A stretch of DNA of 38,730 bases from an uncultured Lachnospiraceae bacterium (GTDB taxonomy: Bacteria > Bacillota > Clostridia > Lachnospirales > Lachnospiraceae). The notes under the pieces are model-generated. The model was not told the DNA's origin. It saw nothing but the letters and a program-made list of their open reading frames with translations, and searched no databases. The translations under genes were made by a program, and so were the position numbers. Of the stretch, positions 17,100 to 26,035 are shown one piece after another (position 1 is the first letter of the stretch; each line of letters starts with the position of its first letter). Where the stretch lies: NCBI GenBank assembly GCA_910580015.1, contig CAJTVT010000027.1, positions 1 to 38,730 on the forward strand. The letters are read 5' to 3'.

Positions 17100-20000
17100 A
17101 TGAAAGCAAAAATGATTACAAAGTTTATGTCTGCAATCTTATCTGCGGCAATGTTAGTGACATCCCTTCCAGCGATGACATTGGCAGCTCCAGCAGATAC
17201 GGCTGTAGAACAGACATCTTCACAAGATGAAGACGTCAATTTATTGAAGCTGTGGTATGACGAGCCAGCAAGCGAAGGAGTTAATATATTAAGTGCCGGT
17301 GCATATAACCCATCAGCTGAGGATAATAATTGGCAGCAGCATACGCTTCCTTTGGGCAATAGCTTTATGGGAGCTAATGTCTATGGAGAGATTGTAAATG
17401 AAAGGCTGACTTTTAACCACAAGACCTTGTGGAATGGGGGGCCAAGTGACTCCAGACCGGATTATAACGGCGGTAATATTGATAGCGCAGAGGCTTATCA
17501 GGAGGTTGTGAATGCGTTTCTTGCAGGCGATGACGCCAGGGCAAGCCGGCTCTGTGACCAGTATTTAAAAGGACAGGGAGAGGCAGCCGGATATGGTGTA
17601 TACCAGTCTTGGGGAGATATTTACCTCAAATACAAGGATTTGGAAAATGTGACAGAGGTGACGGATTATGAACGTAATCTGGATCTGACAGAAGGCGTTG
17701 CAAATGTTGATTTTGAAGCGGCAGGAACAAGATATCACAGAGAATATTTTATCAGTTCCCCAGACAATGTGCTGGCGATGAAGCTTACCGCAGATAATGA
17801 TAGCGGAATGAATTTGAATGTGAGATTTCCGATTGACAATGGAGAAACTGCTGCAGAAGAGGCAAATCTTAAAAATAGTAAATTAGGCAAAGATGTTACA
17901 TATCATGTAGATGCAGCGGCAGGTACGATTGTAAATGCAGGCGCTTTGCAGGATAACCAGATGAAATTGAATTCTATGCTGAAGGTTGTAGCTGACGGAG
18001 CTGCAGTAACAGAGGGCAGCGATCATTCTTCTTTGGATATTGCAGGTGCAAAGGAAGTGATAATTTTTATTTCTGCAAATACAGATTATAAGAACAGCTA
18101 TCCCAAGTACCGTACTGGAGAATCAGACCAGCAGTTGGCAGCAAGAGTGAAAAAGGCAGTAGACAACGCGGCAGCAAGAGGATATGATGGTGTGAAATCC
18201 AGACATCTTCTGGATTATCAGGAACTTTTTAACAGAGTGGATCTGGATTTGGGACAGGCTAAATCAGATAAGACGACAGACGCCCTGCTCGCTGCTTATA
18301 AGGCTGGTGGCAATCAGGTGACAGATGCAGAGAAACGCTTATTAGAAGTCTTGCTTTACCAATATGGCAGATACCTTACGATTGCATCTTCCAGAGAAGG
18401 TGACTTGCCATCTAACTTACAGGGTGTATGGCAAAATCGTGTTGGAAACAGTAATAAAGTTCCATGGGGAAGCGATTTCCATATGAATGTTAATTTGCAG
18501 ATGAATTACTGGCCGACTTATTCTGCGAACCTTGCAGAGTGCGCTACGCCGCTGGTTGATTATGTCAATTCTTTGAGGGAACCAGGCCGTGTAACAGCAG
18601 AGAATTATTATGGAATTAAAAGTGAGGCAGGGGAAGCGAATGGATTTACGGCCCATACACAGAATTCACCCTTTGGCTGGACCTGTCCAGGTTGGGCTTT
18701 CTCTTGGGGATGGTCTCCAGCAGCAGTTCCATGGATCATTCAGAACTGTTGGGAGTATTATGAATACACAGGTGATAAGGAGTATATGAGGACGCATCTG
18801 TATCCGATGATGAAGGAAGAGACCATTCTTTATGATCAGATTTTGGTTGACAGTGGTGTGGAAATCACCCTTGCAGATGGCAGCAAGAGCACGCGTCTGG
18901 TATCAGCTCCTGCATATTCACCAGAATTGGGACCCTATACATTGGGTAACGTATATGAAAATGGGTTGATCTGGCAGTTGTATGAAGATACGATTAAAGC
19001 GGCAAAACTGCTCAATGTGGATTCCGACTTGGTTGCACAGTGGGAACAGACCAAGGAGAGACTGGCCCCGATTGAAATTGGTGACAGCGGACAGATTAAA
19101 GAATGGTATCATGAGACAACGATCGGAAGTGTTGCAAATATGACAAATCACCGTCATATGTCTCATTTGCTCGAACTGTTTCCAGGAGATTTGATCTCAA
19201 TGGAAAATGAAGATTATATGGACGCAGCGGTTGTATCTTTGCTGGACCGTGGCGACAGTAGTACCGGATGGGGTATGGGGCAGCGTATCAATGCATGGGC
19301 AAGGACCGGAGACGGCAATCATGCGTATGTGCTGATCCAGAATTTGTTTAGTGGTGGTATTTATCCGAATCTTTGGGATGCGCATCCACCATTCCAGATC
19401 GATGGCAATTTTGGTTATACTTCTGGTGTAAATGAGATGCTGATGCAGAGTAATGTTGGGTATATCAATATCCTTCCAGCACTTCCAGATGCATGGAGTG
19501 CAGGTTCTGTAAATGGTATTGTGGCACGAGATAATTTTGAGCTTGGGATTGACTGGGCGGAGGGAAAGGCTTCTGAGATAAGGATTCTTTCCAAAAACGG
19601 AAGCAAATGTACAGTAGAATATGCAGGGGTTTGCGAAGCAAATGTGACAGATTCTAAGGGACAAACTGTTTCTTATACAGCAGTAGAAGGAAAAGCGAAC
19701 AGAATTACCTTTGATACAGTCAAAGGTGAATCATATACCATTACAGGAATTGGTGAAGATGCAAGACCAGACGCTCCAGTAAATGGTGTGGCAGAAATGA
19801 ATGGAAACAATATTGTGCTGACTTGGGATGCCGTTGCAGGTGCAGATTCTTACAATGTATATAGAAGAGAAAGCGCAAATGTAGCTTTTGATAAGATTAA
19901 TACAGAAGCTGTGACAGAGAATACCTTTACTGAGTCTGCGAATCAGTATGAAGATGTCTACGCAGTACAATATGTGATCACAGCAGTTAAGAACGGTATG

Positions 20001-23000
20001 GAAAGTACACGTTCCGAGAAATTCCAGGTTGCGGCGCCTCTAAGTCCCATTGAAGTAATTGATGAGACAGACAACAGGATCACATATGTAGGAGGCTGGG
20101 GACCCTACAGTGAGGCAGGAAATTATGGCGGCAGCATGAAGTTCATTGAGTCAGCGAAGGGAACAGAATCTGTAGAGCTTCCTTTTGAGGGAACCGGAAT
20201 TGCAATTATTGCCCGTAAGAATAGTGGTAAATACAGTGCACAGTGGAAGGTTTATATTGATGGTGAGGAAGCTGGACTGGCAGACTGCCGTGCAGAATCT
20301 AGTATTCACCAGCAGGCAGTGTATGGCAAATATGATCTGCCAAAAGGACAGCATACAGTGAAACTGACCACAGAGGGAAATGTTAATAAGAAAATTGAAC
20401 TAGATGCATTTGTTGTATATCGAGAAGCGGATGCTGGGCTCACAGTGACTTACGATTTAGGGGATAAAGAGGGTAACGCTCCAGAGCCTATGAAGAAGAA
20501 ATGCAGAGATACCATTCAGCTTCCTTCTTGTGACATAGAAGGATTTATAGAGTGGAATGACGGAACCACAGCTTATCCTGCCGGAAGTCAGTTCCAGCTT
20601 AGCTATTCGGATGTGACGTTCACAGCGGTATTTGAGACTGATAACACCACGGACGAATATATTGCTCTTCCCAAAACGGGCTGGACAGCCACTGCGGGAA
20701 GTGAAGAAACTTCTGGTGAAAATGGTGCGATTGGCAATGCCATAGATAATAATGAAAACACTTATTGGCATAGCAACTGGAGTGGAGATGGCACCCAAGC
20801 AACTTTTGGAGAAGATGGTCAGAACAATGAATATACCATTGACTTCGGCAAAACGGTTACGATAGATAAATTTGAGTATGTTCCACGTACAACTACCAAG
20901 GCAAATGGATTTATTACGGAGTATCAGATCCTTGCCAGTCAGACAGCCGACGGAGATGATTTTGCTGAGATAAGCAGAGGCGTATGGCATGAGGACGATG
21001 GCGCAGCATATACAGATACAGAGAAGAAATTTGTTGTATTTGATGAAGCTAAGAGTATGCGTAGAATCCAGATCCGTGCAATTCATACAAATGGTTCATT
21101 GGGAAAAGATAGGTATATCCATGCCTGCGAGTTTAATGCCTATCGGAAGAATCCTAATTATATACCGACAAACACCACAGATGAATACATTGCTTTTCAA
21201 AAGACAGGTTGGAGGGCCACTGCGGGAAGTGAAGAAACCTCCGGTGAAAATGGAGCGATTGGCAATGCGATAGATAATGATGAAAACACTTATTGGCATA
21301 GTCACTGGAGTGGCAATGGCACCAAACCAACTTTTGGAGAAGATGGACAAAACAATGAGTATACCATTGATTTTGGTAAAGAAATTACAATAGATAGGTT
21401 TGAGTATGTTCCACGTTCGGTTGTGGGAAATGGATTTATTACGCAATATAAACTTCTTTCCAGCCAAACGGCGGACGGAGATGACTTTACAGAGATAAGC
21501 AGAGGCGTATGGCATGAAGATGATGGTGGTGCTTTCGCAGATACAGAGAGGAAAAACGTTGTCTTCGATGAGCCTAAGACCATGCGCAGAATCCAGATCC
21601 GTGCAATCGAAACAGATGGCAAAGATGGAAAGAATAAATTTATCTCTGCGGTTGAGTTTAATGTTTATCGGAAGAATCCTGATTATATATCACCAATATT
21701 GCCAAGTGAAATAAAAGTAGAGAATGAAAACATTACATTAGAGCTTGGAGAGAGCAAGGCGTTAAATGCAGAGATTAAACCAGCAAATGCAAATAATAAG
21801 AATATGACATATGTAAGTTCAGATCCGATGACTGTATTTGCTTATCCGAATGGAACGATTACAGCCAGCAAATATAACTCAGGTACTGCAACCGTTACGA
21901 TAACAGCGTCTGGTAATCCTGAGGTGACAAAGACGATCAATGTTACGGTGAATCCTGCGGAAGAGAAAGAAATTACGAGCGTTCAGCTTGAAAAAGAGAG
22001 AGTTGTCTTGAAACCAAATGAAGAGACAACCATAGGAGTGGCAATTGAGCCATACTTTGGTACAGATAAGACAATTGCATGGGAGAGCAGTGCGCCAAAT
22101 ATTGTGACAGTAACAGACGGAAAGATTAAAGCCATTGCAGAAGGAAAAGCAAATATTACGGCAAAAACAGTCAACAATAAAACGGCAGTCTGCCAGGTAT
22201 TGGTTTCTGCAAAGGAAGCAGATAGAACAGAACTGCTGGGTATGGTGAATGAATTGACAGCCAGGTATAAAAATCTTGAAGGATATACAGAACAAGAACA
22301 GGCTGCATATCAAAAAGCCATGACGGATGCAGAAAAACTTCTTGCCTATGGAAGTGATGTAATTCAATCTGAATTAGACGAAGCAGTGGAAGCGTTACGT
22401 ACTGTAAAGATAGCGCTTATAAAATCAGATCTGAGAAATCAGATTACGGAGGCTGGGAAAGTCAACACAGATGAATACGCAACAAGCACAGTAACTTTGT
22501 TCAATAAAGCGAAAAAGGATGCACAGACAGTTGCAGACAAGAGCAATGCTACAGAAGCAGAGATTGAGAAAGCGTTGTATGATTTGCGACAAGCAACGAA
22601 AGGATTGGAACGCACAGGAAATTCTGCTGCCCTCTCTGAACTGCTCACACAAGCAGGCAATGTGGATACGAATGGGGCCACCCAGGAAGATATTAATGCA
22701 TTCAATAAAGCAAAAGAAGATGCAGAGACGGTTGTTGCAGGAAAGTTTACACAAAAAGAGATTGATAAGGCATTTAAGACTTTGGAAAGTGCAATGCAGA
22801 AGCTGGTTGAGAACAAAACATTTACCGTCAGCTTTGATGCAAATGGAGGAAATAGCACAAGTGTTCCAGGAAGCATAACCGGAAAGAAGGAAGGCGAGCG
22901 AGTGGTTCTTCCAACACAGGCACCTACCAGAGACGGTTATACATTTAAGGGCTGGAGTCTCAAAGCAGATGGTACGATCAATGATGTGGTGACAGAAGTA

Positions 23001-24845
23001 ACCATTGGAAACAGTAATCTTGTACTCTTTGCAATTTGGGAGGAGAACACCTACAAAGTATTATTTGATGCAAATGCAGGTGGAGATACAAGCGTAACAG
23101 GAATACCACAAGAATTGACAGGAAAGAAAAAAGGCGACAAAGTAGACCTGTCTGGAATTGTATCACCAACTAGAAGTGGTTACGAATTTAAAGGTTGGAG
23201 CACGACAGCAGACAGTAGCACAGTAATTACAGAAATAACGATTGCAGAGAGCGATATCACTGTGTATGCAGTCTGGGAGCAGGTAGTGGAAGCAACCTAT
23301 AAAGTATCATTTGATGCAAATGCGGATGGAGATACAAGTGTAACAGGAATGCCAGAAGAAATAACAGGAAAGAAGAAAGGCGACAAAGTAGACCTTTCAG
23401 GAATTATATCACCGGTCAGAAATCGATATAAATTCAAAGGTTGGAGTGCAACTGCGGATGGGAAAACACTGGTTACAGAGTTAACGATGGAAGAAAGTGA
23501 TATCACTGTGTATGCAGTTTGGGAACAGGTAACAGAAGATACAACTTTCAAAGTAACATTCCATGCAAATGCAGGTCAGGATATAAGTGTAACAGGAATG
23601 CCAGAAGAAATAACAGGAAAGAAGAAAGGCGACAAAGTAGACTTGTCAGGGCTTGCAGCGCCAGTTAGAAATGGCTATGAATTTAAAGGCTGGAGCCAGA
23701 CAGCAGATGGTAAGACATTGATTACCGAGTTGACAGTTGGAGAGAGTGATATCATCGTGTATGCAGTCTGGGAGCAGACAGCAGAAGAGACAACTTACAA
23801 GGTGATGTTTGATGCAAATGCAGGCGAGGATACAAGCGTAACAGGAATGCCAGAAGAAATCGCTGGAAAGAAGAAAGGTGAAACAGTAGACTTGTCAGGA
23901 TTGGCATCACCAGTTAGAGATGGTTACGAATTTAAAGGCTGGAGTGAGACAGCAGATGGTAAGGCATTGATTACCCAGTTGACAATTGGAGAGAGTGACG
24001 TTATTGTCTATGCAATCTGGGAACAGAAGGAAGAGCCTAAGCCAGAGACTTATACGGTAACATTTAAGGGAAATGGCACGAGTACGAGTGTACCTGCAAA
24101 GGTGACAGTGGAAAGTGGAACTTCTATGAAACAGCCATCAAAGAAACCAGTCAGAAGTGGATATACGTTCCAAGGCTGGAGTAAGTCGGCAAAAGGAAGC
24201 ATCGTGAAATGGCCTCAGGTAATTACAAAAGATACCACCTTCTATGCGATTTGGAAGAAACAGCTCACAGATGGCATGAAGATGAAAGATCCAAAGACTA
24301 AGATTACTTATCAAGTTATCAGCGCTAAGAAAAGAACCGCTATGGTTTTGAAGACAGGTGATAAGACAACTACAAGCCTTACGGTTCCAGCAACTGTGAC
24401 AATCCAGGACAAGAAGTGTAAAGTCGTAACAATTGGTGTGCGTGCGTTTAAGGGCTGTACAAAGCTTAAGAAGGTTACCATAGGTAAATATGTCACAGAG
24501 ATTAGCCAGGGTGCATTTAGAGATTGTATCAAGCTTGAGGCGATCACAATTGGTCAGAATGTAAAGAAAATTGGTGTGAATGCATTTAAGAACTCCACTA
24601 AGCTTAGAAAAGTAGTATTAGGCCAAAATGTGAAAGAAATTGAAAATGGTGCATTCTGGGGTTGCAAGAAGCTCAGTACAATTGTGTTAAAGGGCAATAA
24701 GCTGAAAACCGTAGAGTCCGGTGCACTTAAGCATACTTCCAAGAATCTTACAGCGAAACTTCCGAAGGGATTGACAACAGCCCAGAAAGATAAATTGCTG
24801 AAGATACTTAGAAAAGGCGGAAACAGCAAGATAAAGGTAAGATAG
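17100..24845 (+). CDS. Secreted multi-domain GH95 alpha-L-fucosidase
   Basis: About 2581 residues from ATG 17100, which follows AAGGAGAGG; an in-frame ATG at 17052 lacks one. A signal peptide covers about residues 1-35. The GH95 catalytic region (about 55-800) removes terminal L-fucose from glycans. It shows LPLGNSFMGANVYGE near the start and the usual catalytic set: N463 and N465 in HMNVNLQMNYWP, E609 in YSPELGP and D768 in FQIDGNFGY. Next come a fibronectin III-like domain (about 890-980) and a beta-sandwich module (about 984-1125). Two near-identical F5/8 type C (CBM32) modules follow (about 1181-1535), then two Big_2 domains (about 1537-1703) and FIVAR-like helices (about 1709-1905). Six InlB/Listeria-Bacteroides repeats (about 1907-2385) and a BspA-like leucine-rich tail (about 2395-2581) complete it. 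There is no LPXTG motif, so surface attachment, if any, is not by sortase. It is probably used to forage mucin or milk glycans. Confidence 0.93.
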   Translation: MKAKMITKFMSAILSAAMLVTSLPAMTLAAPADTAVEQTSSQDEDVNLLKLWYDEPASEGVNILSAGAYNPSAEDNNWQQHTLPLGNSFMGANVYGEIVNERLTFNHKTLWNGGPSDSRPDYNGGNIDSAEAYQEVVNAFLAGDDARASRLCDQYLKGQGEAAGYGVYQSWGDIYLKYKDLENVTEVTDYERNLDLTEGVANVDFEAAGTRYHREYFISSPDNVLAMKLTADNDSGMNLNVRFPIDNGETAAEEANLKNSKLGKDVTYHVDAAAGTIVNAGALQDNQMKLNSMLKVVADGAAVTEGSDHSSLDIAGAKEVIIFISANTDYKNSYPKYRTGESDQQLAARVKKAVDNAAARGYDGVKSRHLLDYQELFNRVDLDLGQAKSDKTTDALLAAYKAGGNQVTDAEKRLLEVLLYQYGRYLTIASSREGDLPSNLQGVWQNRVGNSNKVPWGSDFHMNVNLQMNYWPTYSANLAECATPLVDYVNSLREPGRVTAENYYGIKSEAGEANGFTAHTQNSPFGWTCPGWAFSWGWSPAAVPWIIQNCWEYYEYTGDKEYMRTHLYPMMKEETILYDQILVDSGVEITLADGSKSTRLVSAPAYSPELGPYTLGNVYENGLIWQLYEDTIKAAKLLNVDSDLVAQWEQTKERLAPIEIGDSGQIKEWYHETTIGSVANMTNHRHMSHLLELFPGDLISMENEDYMDAAVVSLLDRGDSSTGWGMGQRINAWARTGDGNHAYVLIQNLFSGGIYPNLWDAHPPFQIDGNFGYTSGVNEMLMQSNVGYINILPALPDAWSAGSVNGIVARDNFELGIDWAEGKASEIRILSKNGSKCTVEYAGVCEANVTDSKGQTVSYTAVEGKANRITFDTVKGESYTITGIGEDARPDAPVNGVAEMNGNNIVLTWDAVAGADSYNVYRRESANVAFDKINTEAVTENTFTESANQYEDVYAVQYVITAVKNGMESTRSEKFQVAAPLSPIEVIDETDNRITYVGGWGPYSEAGNYGGSMKFIESAKGTESVELPFEGTGIAIIARKNSGKYSAQWKVYIDGEEAGLADCRAESSIHQQAVYGKYDLPKGQHTVKLTTEGNVNKKIELDAFVVYREADAGLTVTYDLGDKEGNAPEPMKKKCRDTIQLPSCDIEGFIEWNDGTTAYPAGSQFQLSYSDVTFTAVFETDNTTDEYIALPKTGWTATAGSEETSGENGAIGNAIDNNENTYWHSNWSGDGTQATFGEDGQNNEYTIDFGKTVTIDKFEYVPRTTTKANGFITEYQILASQTADGDDFAEISRGVWHEDDGAAYTDTEKKFVVFDEAKSMRRIQIRAIHTNGSLGKDRYIHACEFNAYRKNPNYIPTNTTDEYIAFQKTGWRATAGSEETSGENGAIGNAIDNDENTYWHSHWSGNGTKPTFGEDGQNNEYTIDFGKEITIDRFEYVPRSVVGNGFITQYKLLSSQTADGDDFTEISRGVWHEDDGGAFADTERKNVVFDEPKTMRRIQIRAIETDGKDGKNKFISAVEFNVYRKNPDYISPILPSEIKVENENITLELGESKALNAEIKPANANNKNMTYVSSDPMTVFAYPNGTITASKYNSGTATVTITASGNPEVTKTINVTVNPAEEKEITSVQLEKERVVLKPNEETTIGVAIEPYFGTDKTIAWESSAPNIVTVTDGKIKAIAEGKANITAKTVNNKTAVCQVLVSAKEADRTELLGMVNELTARYKNLEGYTEQEQAAYQKAMTDAEKLLAYGSDVIQSELDEAVEALRTVKIALIKSDLRNQITEAGKVNTDEYATSTVTLFNKAKKDAQTVADKSNATEAEIEKALYDLRQATKGLERTGNSAALSELLTQAGNVDTNGATQEDINAFNKAKEDAETVVAGKFTQKEIDKAFKTLESAMQKLVENKTFTVSFDANGGNSTSVPGSITGKKEGERVVLPTQAPTRDGYTFKGWSLKADGTINDVVTEVTIGNSNLVLFAIWEENTYKVLFDANAGGDTSVTGIPQELTGKKKGDKVDLSGIVSPTRSGYEFKGWSTTADSSTVITEITIAESDITVYAVWEQVVEATYKVSFDANADGDTSVTGMPEEITGKKKGDKVDLSGIISPVRNRYKFKGWSATADGKTLVTELTMEESDITVYAVWEQVTEDTTFKVTFHANAGQDISVTGMPEEITGKKKGDKVDLSGLAAPVRNGYEFKGWSQTADGKTLITELTVGESDIIVYAVWEQTAEETTYKVMFDANAGEDTSVTGMPEEIAGKKKGETVDLSGLASPVRDGYEFKGWSETADGKALITQLTIGESDVIVYAIWEQKEEPKPETYTVTFKGNGTSTSVPAKVTVESGTSMKQPSKKPVRSGYTFQGWSKSAKGSIVKWPQVITKDTTFYAIWKKQLTDGMKMKDPKTKITYQVISAKKRTAMVLKTGDKTTTSLTVPATVTIQDKKCKVVTIGVRAFKGCTKLKKVTIGKYVTEISQGAFRDCIKLEAITIGQNVKKIGVNAFKNSTKLRKVVLGQNVKEIENGAFWGCKKLSTIVLKGNKLKTVESGALKHTSKNLTAKLPKGLTTAQKDKLLKILRKGGNSKIKVR
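20640..21690 (+). repeat. Tandem duplicated CBM32 coding units
   Basis: Two direct copies of roughly 530 bp (about 20640-21165 and 21172-21690) encode the paired F5/8 type C domains. Long stretches are nearly identical at the DNA level, for example GGCATAG.CACTGGAGTGG-like and GGAGAAGATGG segments. This points to recent duplication or gene conversion within the fucosidase gene. Confidence 0.75.
22820..24250 (+). repeat. Six InlB-type repeats in the fucosidase gene
   Basis: Six units begin near 22820, 23050, 23294, 23540, 23790 and 24049 with protein pattern V.FDANAG.DTSV and end with an FKGWS...VYAVWE pattern. The middle four are about 245 bp each and highly alike in DNA. They form extended stalk-like domains in surface proteins. 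Confidence 0.8.
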
Positions 24846-24909
24846 TTCCATATACCTGATTTGTTAAATCTATAATGCTATAAGGATATGGCATAAAAAT
24901 ATCAAAATC

Positions 24910-24948
24910 AAAAATTCACCAGATGGTAAGTTTGTCTGGTGAATTTTT
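24910..24948 (+). terminator. Strong terminator after the fucosidase gene
   Basis: A perfect 14-bp stem (AAAAATTCACCAGA at 24910-24923 with TCTGGTGAATTTTT at 24935-24948) encloses an 11-base loop and ends in a T run. It can work in both directions. Confidence 0.9.
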
Positions 24949-24963
24949 GTATTATAAATTTAC

Positions 24964-25009
24964 TTGACAATCAGAAATACAGTCGTTACAATAAAGTGAA
25001 CCGAGTTCA
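24964..25009 (+). promoter_or_regulatory. TetR gene promoter with overlapping operator
   Basis: TTGACA (24964-24969), a 17-bp spacer and TACAAT (24987-24992) make a good sigma-A promoter. Just downstream lies the perfect palindrome TGAAC-CGA-GTTCA (24997-25009), at the expected transcription start and 20 bases before the TetR start. The TetR protein probably binds it and represses its own gene. Confidence 0.75.
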
Positions 25010-25028
25010 TTTATGAGAGGAAAATTGT

Positions 25029-25586
25029 ATGAATACGATTATCACTTCCAGAGACAGTATTTTGCAGGTATGTCGAGAGCTTATCAAAACACAAGGATGG
25101 TCCGCGATTAATATTCGAACGGTAGCTGCCAAATGTGGCGTTTCTGTTGGTTCTATATATAATTATTTTAATTCCAAGGCAGAGTTGACTGCTGCTGCCA
25201 TAGAGAGTGTTTGGCATGATATTTTTCACTTTCCAGATCGTGATAAAGAATTTGATAGCTTCTCAGATTGTGTCTCCTGGATCTTTGACTGCATGAGAGA
25301 GGGAAATGAAAAATATCCTGGGTTCTTTACCTTACATTCTGTGAGTTTTTTGGAAGAAGAAAAAACAAATGGAAAACAGCTTATGGAACAATCTTGGAAG
25401 CATATTCAAAACCAGCTTTTTCTTGTCTTAACAAATGATAGAAATATTCATTCTGAAGCATTTAGCGAAGTTTTCACACCAGAAAAGTTTGTGAATATTG
25501 TGTTCTCGTTGATTGTCTCCGCGCTGTTACAACAAAATTATGATTGCAGTGTAATTCTGGAGCTGATTCAAAGGAGTGTCTATTAG
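25029..25586 (+). CDS. TetR-family transcriptional regulator
   Basis: A 185-residue TetR/AcrR repressor. The N-terminal helix-turn-helix covers about residues 5-55 (INIRTVAAKCGVSVGSIYNY, then FNSKAELT), and the rest is a variable helical ligand domain. It binds DNA as a dimer and releases it on ligand binding. The TGAAC/GTTCA palindrome at its own promoter is the probable operator. No transporter or enzyme gene follows intact, only a Nudix fragment, so its original target may have been lost or lie elsewhere. The ligand is unknown. The start follows GAGAGGAAAA. Confidence 0.92.
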   Translation: MNTIITSRDSILQVCRELIKTQGWSAINIRTVAAKCGVSVGSIYNYFNSKAELTAAAIESVWHDIFHFPDRDKEFDSFSDCVSWIFDCMREGNEKYPGFFTLHSVSFLEEEKTNGKQLMEQSWKHIQNQLFLVLTNDRNIHSEAFSEVFTPEKFVNIVFSLIVSALLQQNYDCSVILELIQRSVY

Positions 25587-25865
25587 AGAGAAGAAGCAGG
25601 ACTGGATGTCACAGCGGATAGAATTGTTGCTGTGCAGGATAGAGAGAAACACAATTTACCTGTTTATGCGTATAAGGGTTGTAAGATTTTCGTATTGTGT
25701 ACAGTGTCAGGAGGAAAATTCGAATCCAATAGCGAGACTGTGGAACGGAGATATTTTGGCGCGGATGAACTTCCAATACTTACAGAAGAAAAGAATAATG
25801 AGGAACAGATAAAGATGTGTTTTGAAGCTTATGAATCCAGTGACTGGAAAACGCTGTTTGATTAA
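25587..25865 (+). pseudogene. 3' fragment of a Nudix hydrolase
   Basis: Directly after the TetR stop codon, and in the same frame, an open stretch reads REEAGLDVTADRIVAVQDRE and HNLPVYAYKGCKIFVLC, ending EAYESSDWKTLFD. This is the second half of a Nudix box (REEAGLDV) and the C-terminal half of a Nudix hydrolase like those that hydrolyse ADP-ribose or other nucleoside diphosphate derivatives. The N-terminal half and the first half of the Nudix box, including the start codon, are missing. It is a deletion remnant. A short product could arise only from an internal ATG such as 25632 and would lack catalysis. Confidence 0.75.
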
Positions 25866-25930
25866 GTTGTTTTTCTAAAGTATTTGATTTTGGAATCTGT
25901 GTTTTAAGCAAAGTTTTGACAAAAAGGTAC

Positions 25931-25959
25931 TTGACTTTTAAATCTTACTAATGTAATAT
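25931..25959 (+). promoter_or_regulatory. Promoter of the PBP operon with BlaI-like operator 1
   Basis: TTGACT (25931-25936), a 17-bp spacer and TAATAT (25954-25959) form a good promoter. The operator-like sequence TTAC-TAAT-GTAA (25945-25956) covers the spacer end and most of the -10 box, so a bound BlaI dimer would block RNA polymerase. Confidence 0.8.
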
Positions 25960-26001
25960 ATAAAATATTTTGTTTCTATGATATTTTTTTGAGTTTAAAT
26001 C

Positions 26002-26013
26002 TTACTAATGTAA
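26002..26013 (+). promoter_or_regulatory. BlaI-like operator 2 before the PBP gene
   Basis: A second TTAC-TAAT-GTAA site is identical to the first within the longer shared string AAATCTTACTAATGTAATAT. It lies 57 bp downstream in the leader, just before the AAGGAG ribosome site of the PBP gene. BlaI/MecI repressors bind TACA/TGTA-type dyads, often in pairs. Confidence 0.8.
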
Positions 26014-26035
26014 TATTATAAAGGAGAAGGTGCCG

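Noticed and set aside
22820..24010. Regular repeats of about 245 bp that could suggest a CRISPR or satellite array
   Set aside because: They lie in frame inside the fucosidase gene and encode InlB-type domains. The units are too long and lack spacer structure.
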